Origin: CAWELS01 sp964468205
Lineage (GTDB): Bacteria > Acidobacteriota > Terriglobia > Bryobacterales > Bryobacteraceae
Length of the DNA stretch: 64,000 nt
Direction: 5' to 3'
Assembly: GCA_964468205.1 (NCBI GenBank)
Contig: CAYXVG010000012.1
Span: 66,247-130,246 of the forward strand
Shown here: in pieces, positions 51,845 through 60,496 of the stretch
How the letters are laid out: each line of letters starts with the position of its first letter
Position numbering within the stretch: the first letter of the stretch is position 1
The notes under the pieces: model-generated
The model's database searches: none
What the model saw: only the letters and a program-made list of their open reading frames with translations
What the model was told of the DNA's origin: nothing
Made by a program: the position numbers and the translations under genes

Positions 51845-54265
51845 CTAATGAGTTAATTCGTCCTCACTGTTACGCGACGCCATCTCCGCCGGAGACATCG
51901 CCGGCAGCGGTTTCACATCAATCTCTTTTTCGAGAGCGATCTTGAGCACCTCGTCCATGGATTCCACGAAGTGTAGTTTCATTTCGTTACGAATGTTTTC
52001 CGGAGCGTCCGGGAGGTCTTTTTCGTTATCCAGTGGGAGAATGACTTCCCGGATACCGTTGCGATGGGCGGCCAGCAGCTTCTCTTTCAAGCCGCCGATT
52101 GGCAGCACCTTACCGCGGAGAGTGATCTCGCCGGTCATCGCGACGTCGCCGCGTGCCGGAATCTGGGTCAAGCCGCTTACCAATGCGGTAGCAATGGTGA
52201 TTCCAGCCGAAGGCCCGTCCTTGGGAATAGCGCCTTCGGGTACGTGAACATGAATATCCAACTGCCGGTAGAAGTCCCGCGGCAGGCCCAGCGTATGGGC
52301 CCGGGAGCGAACATAGCTCATCGCGGCTTGCGCCGACTCCTGCATCACGTCGCCGAGTTTTCCAGTAGCGAGCAGTTTCCCACGGCCTTCCATGATGGTT
52401 GTCTCGGTGGTGAGTATCTGTCCGCCTACTTCCGTCCAGGCCAGGCCGGTGACCGCGCCCACCTCGTTCTTCTTTTCCGCTTCAAGGTCGCGGTACTTTA
52501 ATGGTCCGAGCAAACTGCCGGCCTTCTTGGGGTCGATGACTGCCTTCGGCGCTTTCTTCTTCCCCTTGCCACTCCTGGCTTCCACGACTTTGCGTACAAC
52601 CTTGCGGCATACGTTTCCGATTTCGCGTTCCAGGTTGCGGACGCCCGCTTCCCGCGTGTAATTCCGGATCAGGGTTTGCAGGCCTTCGTCCTGGAAGCTG
52701 ATCTCCTTGGCGCTCAGCCCGGTTTCCTTCATCTGCTTCGGAACCAGGAACCTCTTGGCGATCTCCATCTTCTCGAGTTCGGTGTAGCCGGAGAGGCGGA
52801 TCACTTCCATGCGGTCCTGCAGAGCGGGTGGAATGGTGTGCATCACGTTTGCCGTGGCAATGAAGAACACCTGACTGAGATCATACTCGACATCAAGGTA
52901 ATGATCAGAGAACATGAAGTTCTGCTCTGGATCGAGCACCTCGAGCAGAGCGGCGGAAGGATCGCCGCGGAAGTCCGTCGACATCTTGTCGACCTCGTCG
53001 AGCATGAAGACCGGGTTCCGCGTGCCGGCCTTCTTCATCATCTGGATAATCTGCCCCGGCAGCGCTCCGATATATGTCCTGCGGTGTCCGCGCACCTCGG
53101 CCTCATCCCGAACGCCGCCGAGCGAGAGCCGTACGAACTTCCTGCCGGTAGCTCTGGCGATGGACATTCCGAGTGAGGTCTTCCCCACGCCCGGAGGCCC
53201 CACAAAGCACAGGATGGAACCACGGGGGTTCTTGACCAGCCGTCGCACGGCGAGAAACTCGAGGATGCGTTCCTTGATTTTCTCGAGACCGTAGTGATCG
53301 TTTTCCAGGATATTCTGGGCGTACTTTAGATCGCGGATCTCGCGGCTCCGCTTCTTCCACGGCACCGCCAGCAGCCAATCCAGGTAGTTGCGGGAAACGG
53401 TGGATTCAGCAGACATCGGCGGCATGTTCTCGAGGCGCTTCAGCTCGGCCATTGCCTTTTCCTGAGCGTCCTTGGTCATGCCGGCTTGTCCGATCTTCTT
53501 CTTCAGCTCGTCGATCTCGCTCTTTTCGCCACGGCCGAGTTCCTTCTGTATCGCTTTGATCTTTTCGTTGAGGTAGTACTCCTTTTGCGCCTTTTCCATT
53601 TGGCGCTTCACACGGCCTTGTATCGTGCGATCGACGTTGAGCTTCTCGATTTCGATATCGAGCATCTCCGCCACCCGGGTCAACCGGTCAACGGGATCAA
53701 AAATCTCCAACAGCTCCTGCTTTTCTTCGATGGTGAGTTGCAGGTTAGCCCCGACCGTATCGGCCAGTTTCCCGGGTTCATCCACCCGGATTGCCGCGAT
53801 CATCGTTTCGTAGTTGAGGTTCTGGCTCAGCTTGACATATTGCTCGAAAAGGCTGGTGACGCGGCCGACCAGAGCTTCGAGTTGCGGGCCCGCCTCAACG
53901 TTAAAGCGGTACTCCTTGACCGTCGCCTGGAAGAATCCTTCTTCTTCGCTTACCGAGACGACCTTGCCCCGCTCGACCCCCTCGACAAGAACCTTGATAT
54001 TGCCGTCGGGCAGCTTCAGGCTCTGCACGATGTTCGCCACGGTGCCAATGTTGTAGATTTCGCCGGGCCGAGGCTCGTCAATCGATGCATCGTGCTGAGT
54101 GGCGAGGAATATTTTCTTATCCTGCGACAGCGCCTGTTCCAGGGCGCGGACACTGGATTCGCGGCCGACAACGAACGGGGTCATCATGTGGGGGAAAATC
54201 ACCACATCCCGAATTGGCATCATCGGCAATCGCCGTGTCTCCGGTTTTTCCTTAGAAGTTAACAT
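51845..54265 (-). CDS. lon: ATP-dependent protease Lon
   Basis: An 806-residue quality-control protease. The LON domain (LPMMPIRDVVIFPHMMTPFV) spans 14-210, with a helical linker to about 310. The AAA module has Walker A (GPPGVGKTSL), Walker B (VFMLDEVDKM) and the sensor Arg region. The protease domain has Ser in PKDGPSAGITIATALVSGLT and Lys in GGLKEKLLAAHRNG, forming the dyad. All parts are complete. clpX lies upstream across a structured 177-base leader, and engB and rho follow. No heat-shock operator (CIRCE) is visible. Confidence 0.95.
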   Translation of the reverse strand: MLTSKEKPETRRLPMMPIRDVVIFPHMMTPFVVGRESSVRALEQALSQDKKIFLATQHDASIDEPRPGEIYNIGTVANIVQSLKLPDGNIKVLVEGVERGKVVSVSEEEGFFQATVKEYRFNVEAGPQLEALVGRVTSLFEQYVKLSQNLNYETMIAAIRVDEPGKLADTVGANLQLTIEEKQELLEIFDPVDRLTRVAEMLDIEIEKLNVDRTIQGRVKRQMEKAQKEYYLNEKIKAIQKELGRGEKSEIDELKKKIGQAGMTKDAQEKAMAELKRLENMPPMSAESTVSRNYLDWLLAVPWKKRSREIRDLKYAQNILENDHYGLEKIKERILEFLAVRRLVKNPRGSILCFVGPPGVGKTSLGMSIARATGRKFVRLSLGGVRDEAEVRGHRRTYIGALPGQIIQMMKKAGTRNPVFMLDEVDKMSTDFRGDPSAALLEVLDPEQNFMFSDHYLDVEYDLSQVFFIATANVMHTIPPALQDRMEVIRLSGYTELEKMEIAKRFLVPKQMKETGLSAKEISFQDEGLQTLIRNYTREAGVRNLEREIGNVCRKVVRKVVEARSGKGKKKAPKAVIDPKKAGSLLGPLKYRDLEAEKKNEVGAVTGLAWTEVGGQILTTETTIMEGRGKLLATGKLGDVMQESAQAAMSYVRSRAHTLGLPRDFYRQLDIHVHVPEGAIPKDGPSAGITIATALVSGLTQIPARGDVAMTGEITLRGKVLPIGGLKEKLLAAHRNGIREVILPLDNEKDLPDAPENIRNEMKLHFVESMDEVLKIALEKEIDVKPLPAMSPAEMASRNSEDELTH

Positions 54266-54442
54266 GCTGTGTCTTGGAGTATCTTTTTGGGTGGTGCGCC
54301 TCCCGGCGTCTTCTACCGCCTCAGGCGGTGCGGCTACCCTCTCTCACGCCGGACTATCAGCTCAAATCACCGCCCGCGAGCGGCTATATCATCCCAGCCT
54401 GATAAGAAGACGCCGCCTAGTATTACTCACGACGGCTAGTTA
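54266..54442 (-). promoter_or_regulatory. Structured leader between clpX and lon
   Basis: An 11-bp perfect inverted repeat (54304-54314 and 54405-54415, CGGCGTCTTCT / AGAAGACGCCG) encloses about 90 bases. Immediately inside the left arm is a perfect hairpin, ACCGCC-TCA-GGCGGT (54315-54329). No good promoter box is seen. The structure could be a leader RNA, a clpX terminator or a small inserted repeat element. Confidence 0.4.
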
Positions 54443-55711
54443 TCAGCCGGCCTTCTCGAGCGGCGCGACGGTAACCTTGCGGGTGATGACCATCTCCTTC
54501 GTTACCAGGAACTCTCGGACCTTCTTGTAGGAGGGGAGATAGTACATCAGATCCAGCATGAGATCCTCAAGGATCGTCCGCAAGCCTCGCGCTCCTACTT
54601 TTCGCTCCATTGCGAGCGCGGCTACGGCCTCAAGAGCCTCATCGCTAAAACTCAGTTTAACATTTTCGAACTCGAAGAGACGCTGATATTGTTTCACAAT
54701 CGCATTCTTCGGCTTCGTTAGTATCTGCACCAGGGCTTCCTGGCTCAAGTCGCTCAGAACCGCAACAACCGGCAGGCGGCCGATGAATTCCGGGATGAAA
54801 CCGGATTTGATCAAGTCCACCGGCTGCACCTTTTCGAGAATATTAAGATCGCGGCGGCCGCTTGCACGGCGGGCGCCGTCGCGCTGCTGGGTTTCGCTGG
54901 CAAATCCCATCGCCGAGCGTCCCACCCGGTGAGAAATCGTCTTCTCCAACCCCACGAACGCGCCCCCGCAGATGAAGAGTATATTCGACGTATCCACCGG
55001 AGTAAACTCCTGGTGCGGGTGCTTGCGGCCGCCTTGAGGAGGAACGTTTGCCACCGTGCCCTCGAGAATCTTCAGCAGCGCCTGCTGAACGCCTTCGCCG
55101 GAGACGTCGCGGGTTATGGACGGATTCTCGTCCTTCCGGCCGATCTTGTCGATTTCGTCAATGTAGATAATCCCTTGCTGGCAGCGCTGGACGTCCCAGT
55201 CGGCATTCTGCAACAGACGGAGCACAATATTCTCGACGTCTTCGCCGACGTAGCCCGCTTCGGTGAGCGTGGTGGCGTCCACAATCGCAAATGGAACGTC
55301 AAGAAACCGCGCGAGAGTCTGTGCCAGCAGAGTCTTCCCCGTACCGGTGGGCCCGATGAGCATGATGTTGCTCTTCCCCAGCTCGACGTCGGAAGACCGC
55401 TGCTTGTTCATCTGAATGCGCTTGTAGTGGTTGTAGACTGCGACAGCCAGTTTTTTCTTGACCGGATCCTGGCCCACTACGTACTCATCCAAATAATCCT
55501 TGATCTCGAGTGGTTTTGGCAGCTTTGCCGGCGCGCCTTGGGGATGGTCACGCTGGTCATCCTCGAGAATCGAGTTGCATACGGCGATACACTCATCGCA
55601 GATATACACTCGCGGATAATCGCTCGGGGAGGAAATGAGTTTTCCGACTACGTCCTGGCTCTTGTGGCAAAAAGAACAGCGCGGTGCGTCGTCCGTTCCT
55701 GATCTTCTCAC
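54443..55711 (-). CDS. clpX: ATP-dependent unfoldase ClpX
   Basis: A 422-residue AAA+ unfoldase that feeds substrates to ClpP. The N-terminal zinc domain has RCSFCHKS and ICDECIAVC (residues 11-40). Walker A is GPTGTGKTLL (118-127), Walker B is IIYIDEIDKI (about 180), and the IGF-like ClpP-contact loop appears as VGRSAMGF near 270. The sensor regions and C-terminal helix are complete. clpP and tig, which usually lie upstream, are absent; 320 non-coding bases and a convergent sulfatase gene are there instead. Confidence 0.95.
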   Translation of the reverse strand: MRRSGTDDAPRCSFCHKSQDVVGKLISSPSDYPRVYICDECIAVCNSILEDDQRDHPQGAPAKLPKPLEIKDYLDEYVVGQDPVKKKLAVAVYNHYKRIQMNKQRSSDVELGKSNIMLIGPTGTGKTLLAQTLARFLDVPFAIVDATTLTEAGYVGEDVENIVLRLLQNADWDVQRCQQGIIYIDEIDKIGRKDENPSITRDVSGEGVQQALLKILEGTVANVPPQGGRKHPHQEFTPVDTSNILFICGGAFVGLEKTISHRVGRSAMGFASETQQRDGARRASGRRDLNILEKVQPVDLIKSGFIPEFIGRLPVVAVLSDLSQEALVQILTKPKNAIVKQYQRLFEFENVKLSFSDEALEAVAALAMERKVGARGLRTILEDLMLDLMYYLPSYKKVREFLVTKEMVITRKVTVAPLEKAG

Positions 55712-55982
55712 GTGCTAACCCCCGGGAGAATGGCTTCGATGAGCATGAATAGGAGACGAATCGAAACCCGTCATTTCTATTATCGCCCGAATCTGCCCGT
55801 TCGGGCAATCCCCGCGGGAGAATGGGGCACTAGTTGGTGTGCAAAGCCGCTTTCAGGATTCGGTTTCCCGCGGCCTGGGATCATTCCTAACCCGGCGCCT
55901 GGCGCGGCTTAAACGACCGTCTCAGTGCTTCACACTGCTTTCCAGCAGTAGGCCGTAACTAGCGTATTTCGTTGTGGATAGG
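55712..55982. other. Non-coding region upstream of clpX
   Basis: No gene is supported here. It holds the likely clpX promoter (next entry), palindromes TGCCCG-TT-CGGGCA (55795-55808) and CCCGCGGG near 55811, and two copies of GGGAGAATGG (near 55731 and 55815). A 66-codon frame at 55712 is not protein-like. Confidence 0.45.
55779..55808 (-). promoter_or_regulatory. Probable clpX promoter
   Basis: On the minus strand TTGCCC (55803-55808) and GATAAT (55779-55784) are spaced by 18 bases, about 70 bases upstream of the clpX ATG. The -35 lies inside a perfect palindrome (55795-55808), which could let a dimeric regulator compete with polymerase. Confidence 0.5.
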
Positions 55983-56031
55983 AAAAAAGCAGGGGTGGTG
56001 AAAGCGCTTTGAGGCGGAGCGATCGCCACCC
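55983..56031 (-). terminator. Terminator of the sulfatase gene
   Basis: On the minus strand GGGTGG (56026-56031) pairs with CCACCC (55993-55998), with smaller palindromes in the loop (GCGATCGC, AAAGCGCTTT). Six T residues follow at 55983-55988. It begins just after the sulfatase stop. Confidence 0.5.
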
Positions 56032-56033
56032 GC

Positions 56034-57470
56034 CTACCGGGCCACGTGGCGCTTAAATGCGTCCGTGAGGTACTGATTGTAATCGTACGGAGCCTCGGCG
56101 GACCATGGGGCGTTTTGTTCCGGCAGATACTTCCTCAAGCGCTCCTTCACGGATGCAAACTCGGGCAGTTCCGCAAGATTTCGCCACTCGTTGCCATCGT
56201 TCCGATGGTCGTAGAGTTCCTCGGAGCCATCCTCGTAACGGACATACCGGAAGCGCTCCGTCCGCACGGCGTGGTTGTTCCGGCCGTACGTAGTCAGGGC
56301 AGCGTGCCGCCATTCAGCTCGAGGATTCTCGACCAGGGTACGCAGGCTGTGACCCTCATTCGCCGCGTTGGGCGGAAGCCCGCACAGATCAAGAAGAGTG
56401 GGATACAGATCGATCATGCCGGCGGGCTTGGTGCATACCTGGGACGCCGGGAGCCCGGGGCCGGCCACGATCAATGGCGCACACGTCGCCTCCTCCCACA
56501 GCGAATGCTTCGCGAAACGGTTCTTCTCGCCGATGTGGTAGCCGTGATCGCCCCAGAGGACGACAATCGTATTGTCCGCGTATGAGCTTTTCGCGAGAGC
56601 GTCGAGTACTTCACCCACATAGTGGTCCACGAAAGAGACGCAGGCAAGGTAGGCCTGCACGATGTACTTCCACTCGCCGTTCTTCTTTGCCCATTCGGTG
56701 GTAGGCATCATCGGCAGTTCGGCGAGGCGAACTCCGAGATCGGGGATATCGCCATAGTCGCCCGGCAGATATGGCGGCATGGCGAGTTCGCCGGCCGGGT
56801 AGAGATCGAACCACTTCTTCGGAACGTGCCAGGGCACGTGAGGCCGCAGAAAGCCGGCCGCAAGGAAGAATGGCTTTTGGTGCTCGCGAAGGAGACGCTC
56901 CTTGACCCACTGCGCCGTGCCGTAATCCGGCATCTCCTGGTCGGTCTCGGGATACGGTCCCCAGTCCGTGCTTGTCTTCGCGGCATTCCACTTCAGGCGC
57001 TTCGGAGGAGTAGGGCCAAAGCCGCGCACGCGCCCCCCGGACTCGTCCACGCTTCCGGCCGGAACATGCTGGTGAAAGAGCTTGCCGACCGCCATTGTGT
57101 GATAGCCGTGATCCCGGAAGTACTCGAACAGGAACGGGGTTTCACGGACCGCTTCGCTCGCCTGCCGCAACTTGCCGTCATTGATCTGCCCGTAGATCCC
57201 GGTAGTGGAGGGCAGCAATCCGGTCATGATACTGGCGCGCGAAGGCCCGCAGATGGGAGCCTGGCAATGCGCGTTCGTGAACAGAGTGCCGCGGGAGGCG
57301 AGCCGGTCGATGTTCGGTGTCTTGACGTCAGGGTGGCCGCCCATGCATCCCAGCCAGTCGTTCAAATCGTCGATGGCCAGGAACAGCACATTCGGATGCT
57401 TGTCATCCGCCGCCAGCGCCGGCAATGCCCCGAGGGCCTGGAGGGTTGTTAAGAACTGTCTGCGATCCAT
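56034..57470 (-). CDS. Sulfatase (iduronate-2-sulfatase-like), Tat/Sec exported
   Basis: A 478-residue hydrolase of sulfate esters. The start at 57470 gives MDRRQFLTTLQALGALPALA, a signal with twin Arg; the frame is open further, but that part has no domain character. Seen: FLAIDDLNDWLGCMGG with metal-binding Asp residues, and the formylglycine motif Cys74-Gly-Pro-Ser-Arg (APICGPSRAS). VVLWGDHGYHIGEKNRFAKH carries the distal metal/sulfate site. The Cys-type motif needs a formylglycine-generating enzyme, which is not in the window. The substrate is probably a sulfated polysaccharide. Confidence 0.9.
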   Translation of the reverse strand: MDRRQFLTTLQALGALPALAADDKHPNVLFLAIDDLNDWLGCMGGHPDVKTPNIDRLASRGTLFTNAHCQAPICGPSRASIMTGLLPSTTGIYGQINDGKLRQASEAVRETPFLFEYFRDHGYHTMAVGKLFHQHVPAGSVDESGGRVRGFGPTPPKRLKWNAAKTSTDWGPYPETDQEMPDYGTAQWVKERLLREHQKPFFLAAGFLRPHVPWHVPKKWFDLYPAGELAMPPYLPGDYGDIPDLGVRLAELPMMPTTEWAKKNGEWKYIVQAYLACVSFVDHYVGEVLDALAKSSYADNTIVVLWGDHGYHIGEKNRFAKHSLWEEATCAPLIVAGPGLPASQVCTKPAGMIDLYPTLLDLCGLPPNAANEGHSLRTLVENPRAEWRHAALTTYGRNNHAVRTERFRYVRYEDGSEELYDHRNDGNEWRNLAELPEFASVKERLRKYLPEQNAPWSAEAPYDYNQYLTDAFKRHVAR

Positions 57471-57551
57471 CACGCAGCCGAGTATATCGAATGCGCTACG
57501 CTGATTCCTTATTAGCCTGTCCACCCGGCCGGCTACCGCGGTAAGAATCCG

Positions 57552-58988
57552 ATGAACGAACTGGTACCGACGCTCAACGATTTCCTGTACGTAAGGGTGC
57601 TGATCCCGCTGCTGCTTGGCGCCGGCGTTTGCTTTACCATTGGCCTGCGATTCATCCAGTTCCGGCATTTCACCTATATGTTTCAGGTGCTCGCCGGCAG
57701 CCGCAATGCGGGCTCCGGACACATTTCGTCGTTCCAGGCGCTGGCCACCAGCCTCGCCGCCCGGGTTGGCACGGGGAATCTGGCTGGCGTGGCGATAGCC
57801 CTCATGATGGGGGGGCCGGGCGCTATCTTCTGGATGTGGGCGGTGGCGTTCCTCGGCATGTCCACGAGCTTTGTCGAGTCCACCCTGGCACAAGTATATA
57901 AGGTCCGCGGTCCTGACGGCGGTTTCCGTGGCGGACCGGCTTACTACATGGAACGAGGATTGAAGCAGAGGTGGATGGGCGTGTTTTTCTCGCTCTCCCT
58001 GATCGTCACATTCGGACTAGTATTCATCGCGGTGCAGGCAAACACCATTTCGTTCGCTTTCCGGGAGTCTTTCGCTCTCAACCAGACCGTTTGCGGCGGC
58101 GCTCTGGCCGTTCTCACGGCCGCTGTGATCTTCGGGGGGATCCGCGGAGTGGCGCGTTTCGCCGAGGTTGTGGTACCAGTGATGGCGCTGTTCTACCTGA
58201 TTCTGGCGTTCTACGTGGTGTTGCAGAACCTGGCCGGGGTGCCAGGGGTGATTGCGCTGATCGTCAAGAGCGCACTCGGCTTCGAGCAGGCGGCGGCCGG
58301 AGCCGTGGCGTTCGCCCTCCGGGAGGCGCTTGTTAACGGGGTCCGGAGGGGATTGTTCTCGAACGAAGCGGGCATGGGTAGCGCCCCGAACGCGGCCGCG
58401 ACGGCCGACCCCCAGCCTCCGCATCCGGCATCGCAGGGCTATGTGCAAATGTTGGGAGTGTTTATCGACACGATCGTGATCTGCACGTGCACGGCTTCGA
58501 TTATCCTGTTGTCCGGCGTATATGATCCGGCATCCGGGGTGACGGGGATTCAACTTACCCAACAGGCACTTTCAACCCAAGTCGGCTCATGGGGGAGCGT
58601 TTTCGTGGCTGTCGCTTTGTTCCTGTTCGCCTTTACGTCGATTGTCGCGAACTATTCCTACGCCGAGACAAACCTCTTGTTTCTCCGCCAGAGCTGGCGA
58701 CTGGTGTATGGTTTCCGGGTAGCGGCGCTCGGGATGGTAATGTTCGGCGCCCTGGCGGACCTGCCCACGGTTTGGGCCATGGCGGATGTTTCGATGGGAC
58801 TGATGGCGATACTTAACCTTATCGCGGTGGCGCTGCTGATTAAGGTTGCGTTAGCGGTGGCGGCAGACTTCACCCGTCAACTGCAATCCGGGGCGCGACC
58901 GTCCTTCGATCCGGCGCGGATCCCGGGGCTCGAGGGGAAGTTGGAACCTGGGGTATGGGACCGGGTCCCGGAGAGGAGCACCAAGTAA
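57552..58988 (+). CDS. Sodium/proton:alanine-glycine symporter (AGCS family)
   Basis: A 478-residue membrane carrier with about 11 helices. Conserved AGCS motifs are FQALATSLAARVGTGNLAGV (about 57-76), GPGAIFWMWAVAFLGMSTSF, the substrate region SNEAGMGSAPNAAATADPQP near 273-292 and SYAETNLLFLRQSW near 369. It imports small neutral amino acids with Na+ or H+. It starts 81 bases from the divergent sulfatase start and is alone in its transcript, ended by the hairpin at 58990. Confidence 0.9.
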   Translation: MNELVPTLNDFLYVRVLIPLLLGAGVCFTIGLRFIQFRHFTYMFQVLAGSRNAGSGHISSFQALATSLAARVGTGNLAGVAIALMMGGPGAIFWMWAVAFLGMSTSFVESTLAQVYKVRGPDGGFRGGPAYYMERGLKQRWMGVFFSLSLIVTFGLVFIAVQANTISFAFRESFALNQTVCGGALAVLTAAVIFGGIRGVARFAEVVVPVMALFYLILAFYVVLQNLAGVPGVIALIVKSALGFEQAAAGAVAFALREALVNGVRRGLFSNEAGMGSAPNAAATADPQPPHPASQGYVQMLGVFIDTIVICTCTASIILLSGVYDPASGVTGIQLTQQALSTQVGSWGSVFVAVALFLFAFTSIVANYSYAETNLLFLRQSWRLVYGFRVAALGMVMFGALADLPTVWAMADVSMGLMAILNLIAVALLIKVALAVAADFTRQLQSGARPSFDPARIPGLEGKLEPGVWDRVPERSTK

Positions 58989-58989
58989 A

Positions 58990-59014
58990 GCGCCCCCGGC
59001 CGGGCCGGAGGCGC
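58990..59014. terminator. Bidirectional hairpin between symporter and PEGA gene
   Basis: GCGCCCCCGG (58990-58999) and CCGGAGGCGC (59005-59014) form a 10-position stem with one mismatch and a 5-nt loop. It lies between two convergent genes and has no strong U-tract on either side. Confidence 0.55.
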
Positions 59015-59028
59015 AACGTGCAACTCGG

Positions 59029-59598
59029 CTACGGGCGGCGGACCGGAGCGCCGCCCATACTCAAGACCAGCGTCTCATCGGCGTTCACCGTGATTTCCCG
59101 GGTCATTACCTCGCCGCCGTCCACCGGTACTATCTTCATATCGTAGTCGCCGGGGGGGAGTAAGAGAGAGCGGTAGCTCGCGCTAATCGCCGAGGCGTTC
59201 GCGTAGTACTTGCCGTTGAGGTAGATTGCGGCGTTTCCGTAGCCTTCGGTGATCAGTTCGCCGTACGGCCCCTCGTAATCAAGGGGGAGCGGCGTGAGGC
59301 TATGCCGGATAACGGCCCACTTGTCCGGCTTGATGGTGACATTCGCAATCAAGGTCTTGTAGCGCGGATCCTTGATCTCGACTTGGTACTCTCCGGGCTC
59401 CAGCTTGATCGGCCGGTCGCGGAAGCCAAACATGTAGGCGGCGCCGTAGTATTCCCCCTCGACGAAGACTCCAGCCGCCGCTGGATCAATTCGGGTTCGG
59501 AGATAGCCGATTTCACCATCCGCCGCCCGCGGTAACGCCAGCGGTAACGCCAGCAGCAGAAAGCCGAGAAGCGTGGCAAGAATCGATATTCGTTTCAT
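59029..59598 (-). CDS. Exported PEGA-domain protein
   Basis: A 189-residue protein. I start it at ATG 59598 (MKRISILATLLGFLLLALPL), which gives a signal peptide; the frame runs further but crosses the tRNA gene. Two PEGA-like beta units are visible: about 37-110 (DPAAAGVFVEGEYYGAAYMF, KLEPGEYQVEIKD) and about 117-185 (GNAAIYLNGKYYANASAISA, LLPPGDYDMKIVPVDGGEVM). PEGA domains are surface-layer-like modules of unknown binding partner. There is no enzyme motif. Confidence 0.75.
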   Translation of the reverse strand: MKRISILATLLGFLLLALPLALPRAADGEIGYLRTRIDPAAAGVFVEGEYYGAAYMFGFRDRPIKLEPGEYQVEIKDPRYKTLIANVTIKPDKWAVIRHSLTPLPLDYEGPYGELITEGYGNAAIYLNGKYYANASAISASYRSLLLPPGDYDMKIVPVDGGEVMTREITVNADETLVLSMGGAPVRRP

Positions 59599-59732
59599 GC
59601 GTCGTTTCCCTCCCGCCGGGCTGCCTACGCCCGGCTGATTAATTTCGTTCATTGAGGAGACACGGGCAGAGCGATTCCGCAACAGTTTTGTGAAGTTTTG
59701 CTGAGAGGGAGGCGTGGAGAGCCCGATTGAGT

Positions 59733-59821
59733 TGGTGCCGGGAGCGGGGGTCGAACCCGCACGCCCAGTGAAGGGCGCTGGATTTTGAGTCCAGTGCGTC
59801 TGCCAATTCCGCCATCCCGGC
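59733..59821 (-). tRNA. tRNA-Leu (anticodon CAA)
   Basis: A class-II tRNA of 89 bases including an encoded CCA. The acceptor stem is GCCGGGA/TCCCGGC, the anticodon stem CTGGA/TCCAG with loop CTCAAAA (anticodon CAA), and the T-arm GCGGGTTCGACCCCCGC. A long variable arm lies between the last two stems. It reads UUG codons. It stands alone upstream of the PEGA gene. Confidence 0.95.
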
Positions 59822-59983
59822 AAGCTAACGAGGAACTGAACCTATCCCAGAATAACACCCCGCCGGCTGGGCGACCAAGGCAACCGGGCAGCAACTGGGG
59901 AGAATGGGGGGCAAGTGGATCCAGCGTGTCAGGTCCCAAAAGCGTGATGTGGACTCCTGGCCCCGGGGCGCCAAGAATCAGCG

Positions 59984-60159
59984 CCGGGCGTGACCAGTCC
60001 GCCGGCTTCCCGGCGAGGCGGNNNNNNNNNNNNNNNNNNNNNNNNNNNNNNNNNNNNNNNNNNNNNNNNNNNNNNNNNNNNNNNNNNNNNNNNNNNNNNN
60101 NNNNNNNNNNNNNNNNNNNNNCCGGGCGTGACCAGTCCGCCGGCTTCCCGGCGAGGCGG
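59984..60159. repeat. Identical 38-bp sequence on both sides of a 100-N scaffold gap
   Basis: The 38 bases at 59984-60021 recur exactly at 60122-60159, and the N-run fills all bases between. Each copy contains the perfect hairpin CGCCGG-CTTC-CCGGCG. This may be a collapsed tandem or dispersed repeat, or simply the shared end of two contigs that were not merged. Confidence 0.8.
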
Positions 60160-60180
60160 GGGCGCTGACACAAATGTATG

Positions 60181-60208
60181 TTGACAAGTTTGATGTTTCA
60201 GATACACT
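60181..60208 (+). promoter_or_regulatory. Promoter ahead of the small membrane peptide
   Basis: TTGACA (60181-60186), a 16-base spacer and TACACT (60203-60208). The first ATG with a good ribosome-binding site downstream is at 60314. Confidence 0.55.
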
Positions 60209-60313
60209 TATCGCTGATACTGCAATTGCGACCAGTCACACGCCCGCGGAACCGGGCCGTTGTCGAGTCCGGCGGGGAAAGTAGTGACGCGTGCACGATC
60301 AGAGGTAGGGAGG

Positions 60314-60418
60314 ATGACCAGCGTGACAATACTCAGCGTAGCGGTCTATGGATTGCTGATAGTGTTCACAGTGTTGCTGCTGCTGCTCGTTGTGAGATCC
60401 GGCTCGCGGCCGCGGTAG
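60314..60418 (+). CDS. 34-residue single-helix membrane peptide
   Basis: A short gene starting ATG 60314, 7 bases after GAGGT. The peptide has about 24 hydrophobic residues (from about ILSVAVYGLL through VLLLLLVV) and a basic tail RSGSRPR. It therefore fits a single-pass protein with its C terminus inside. Size and layout resemble subunit-stabilising peptides such as KdpF, but the sequence is not one of them and no kdp genes are near. A promoter lies at 60181. It runs toward the convergent SGNH hydrolase gene. Confidence 0.5.
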   Translation: MTSVTILSVAVYGLLIVFTVLLLLLVVRSGSRPR

Positions 60419-60496
60419 AGTGAACCTTTCGGATTCGTTCTCGAAGAACCCGGCCGGTTGGGGCGGGAAGAGTCGGCTTCGCGCCCGAGCGCCCAT

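Noticed and set aside
57471..57893. N-terminal extension of the sulfatase frame
   Set aside because: The added 141 residues overlap the start of the symporter gene and have no domain; the start at 57470 gives a proper signal peptide.
59984..60159. CRISPR array around the N gap
   Set aside because: Only two copies are visible, with no spacer sequence between them and no cas genes. The identity at both gap edges is equally explained by assembly.
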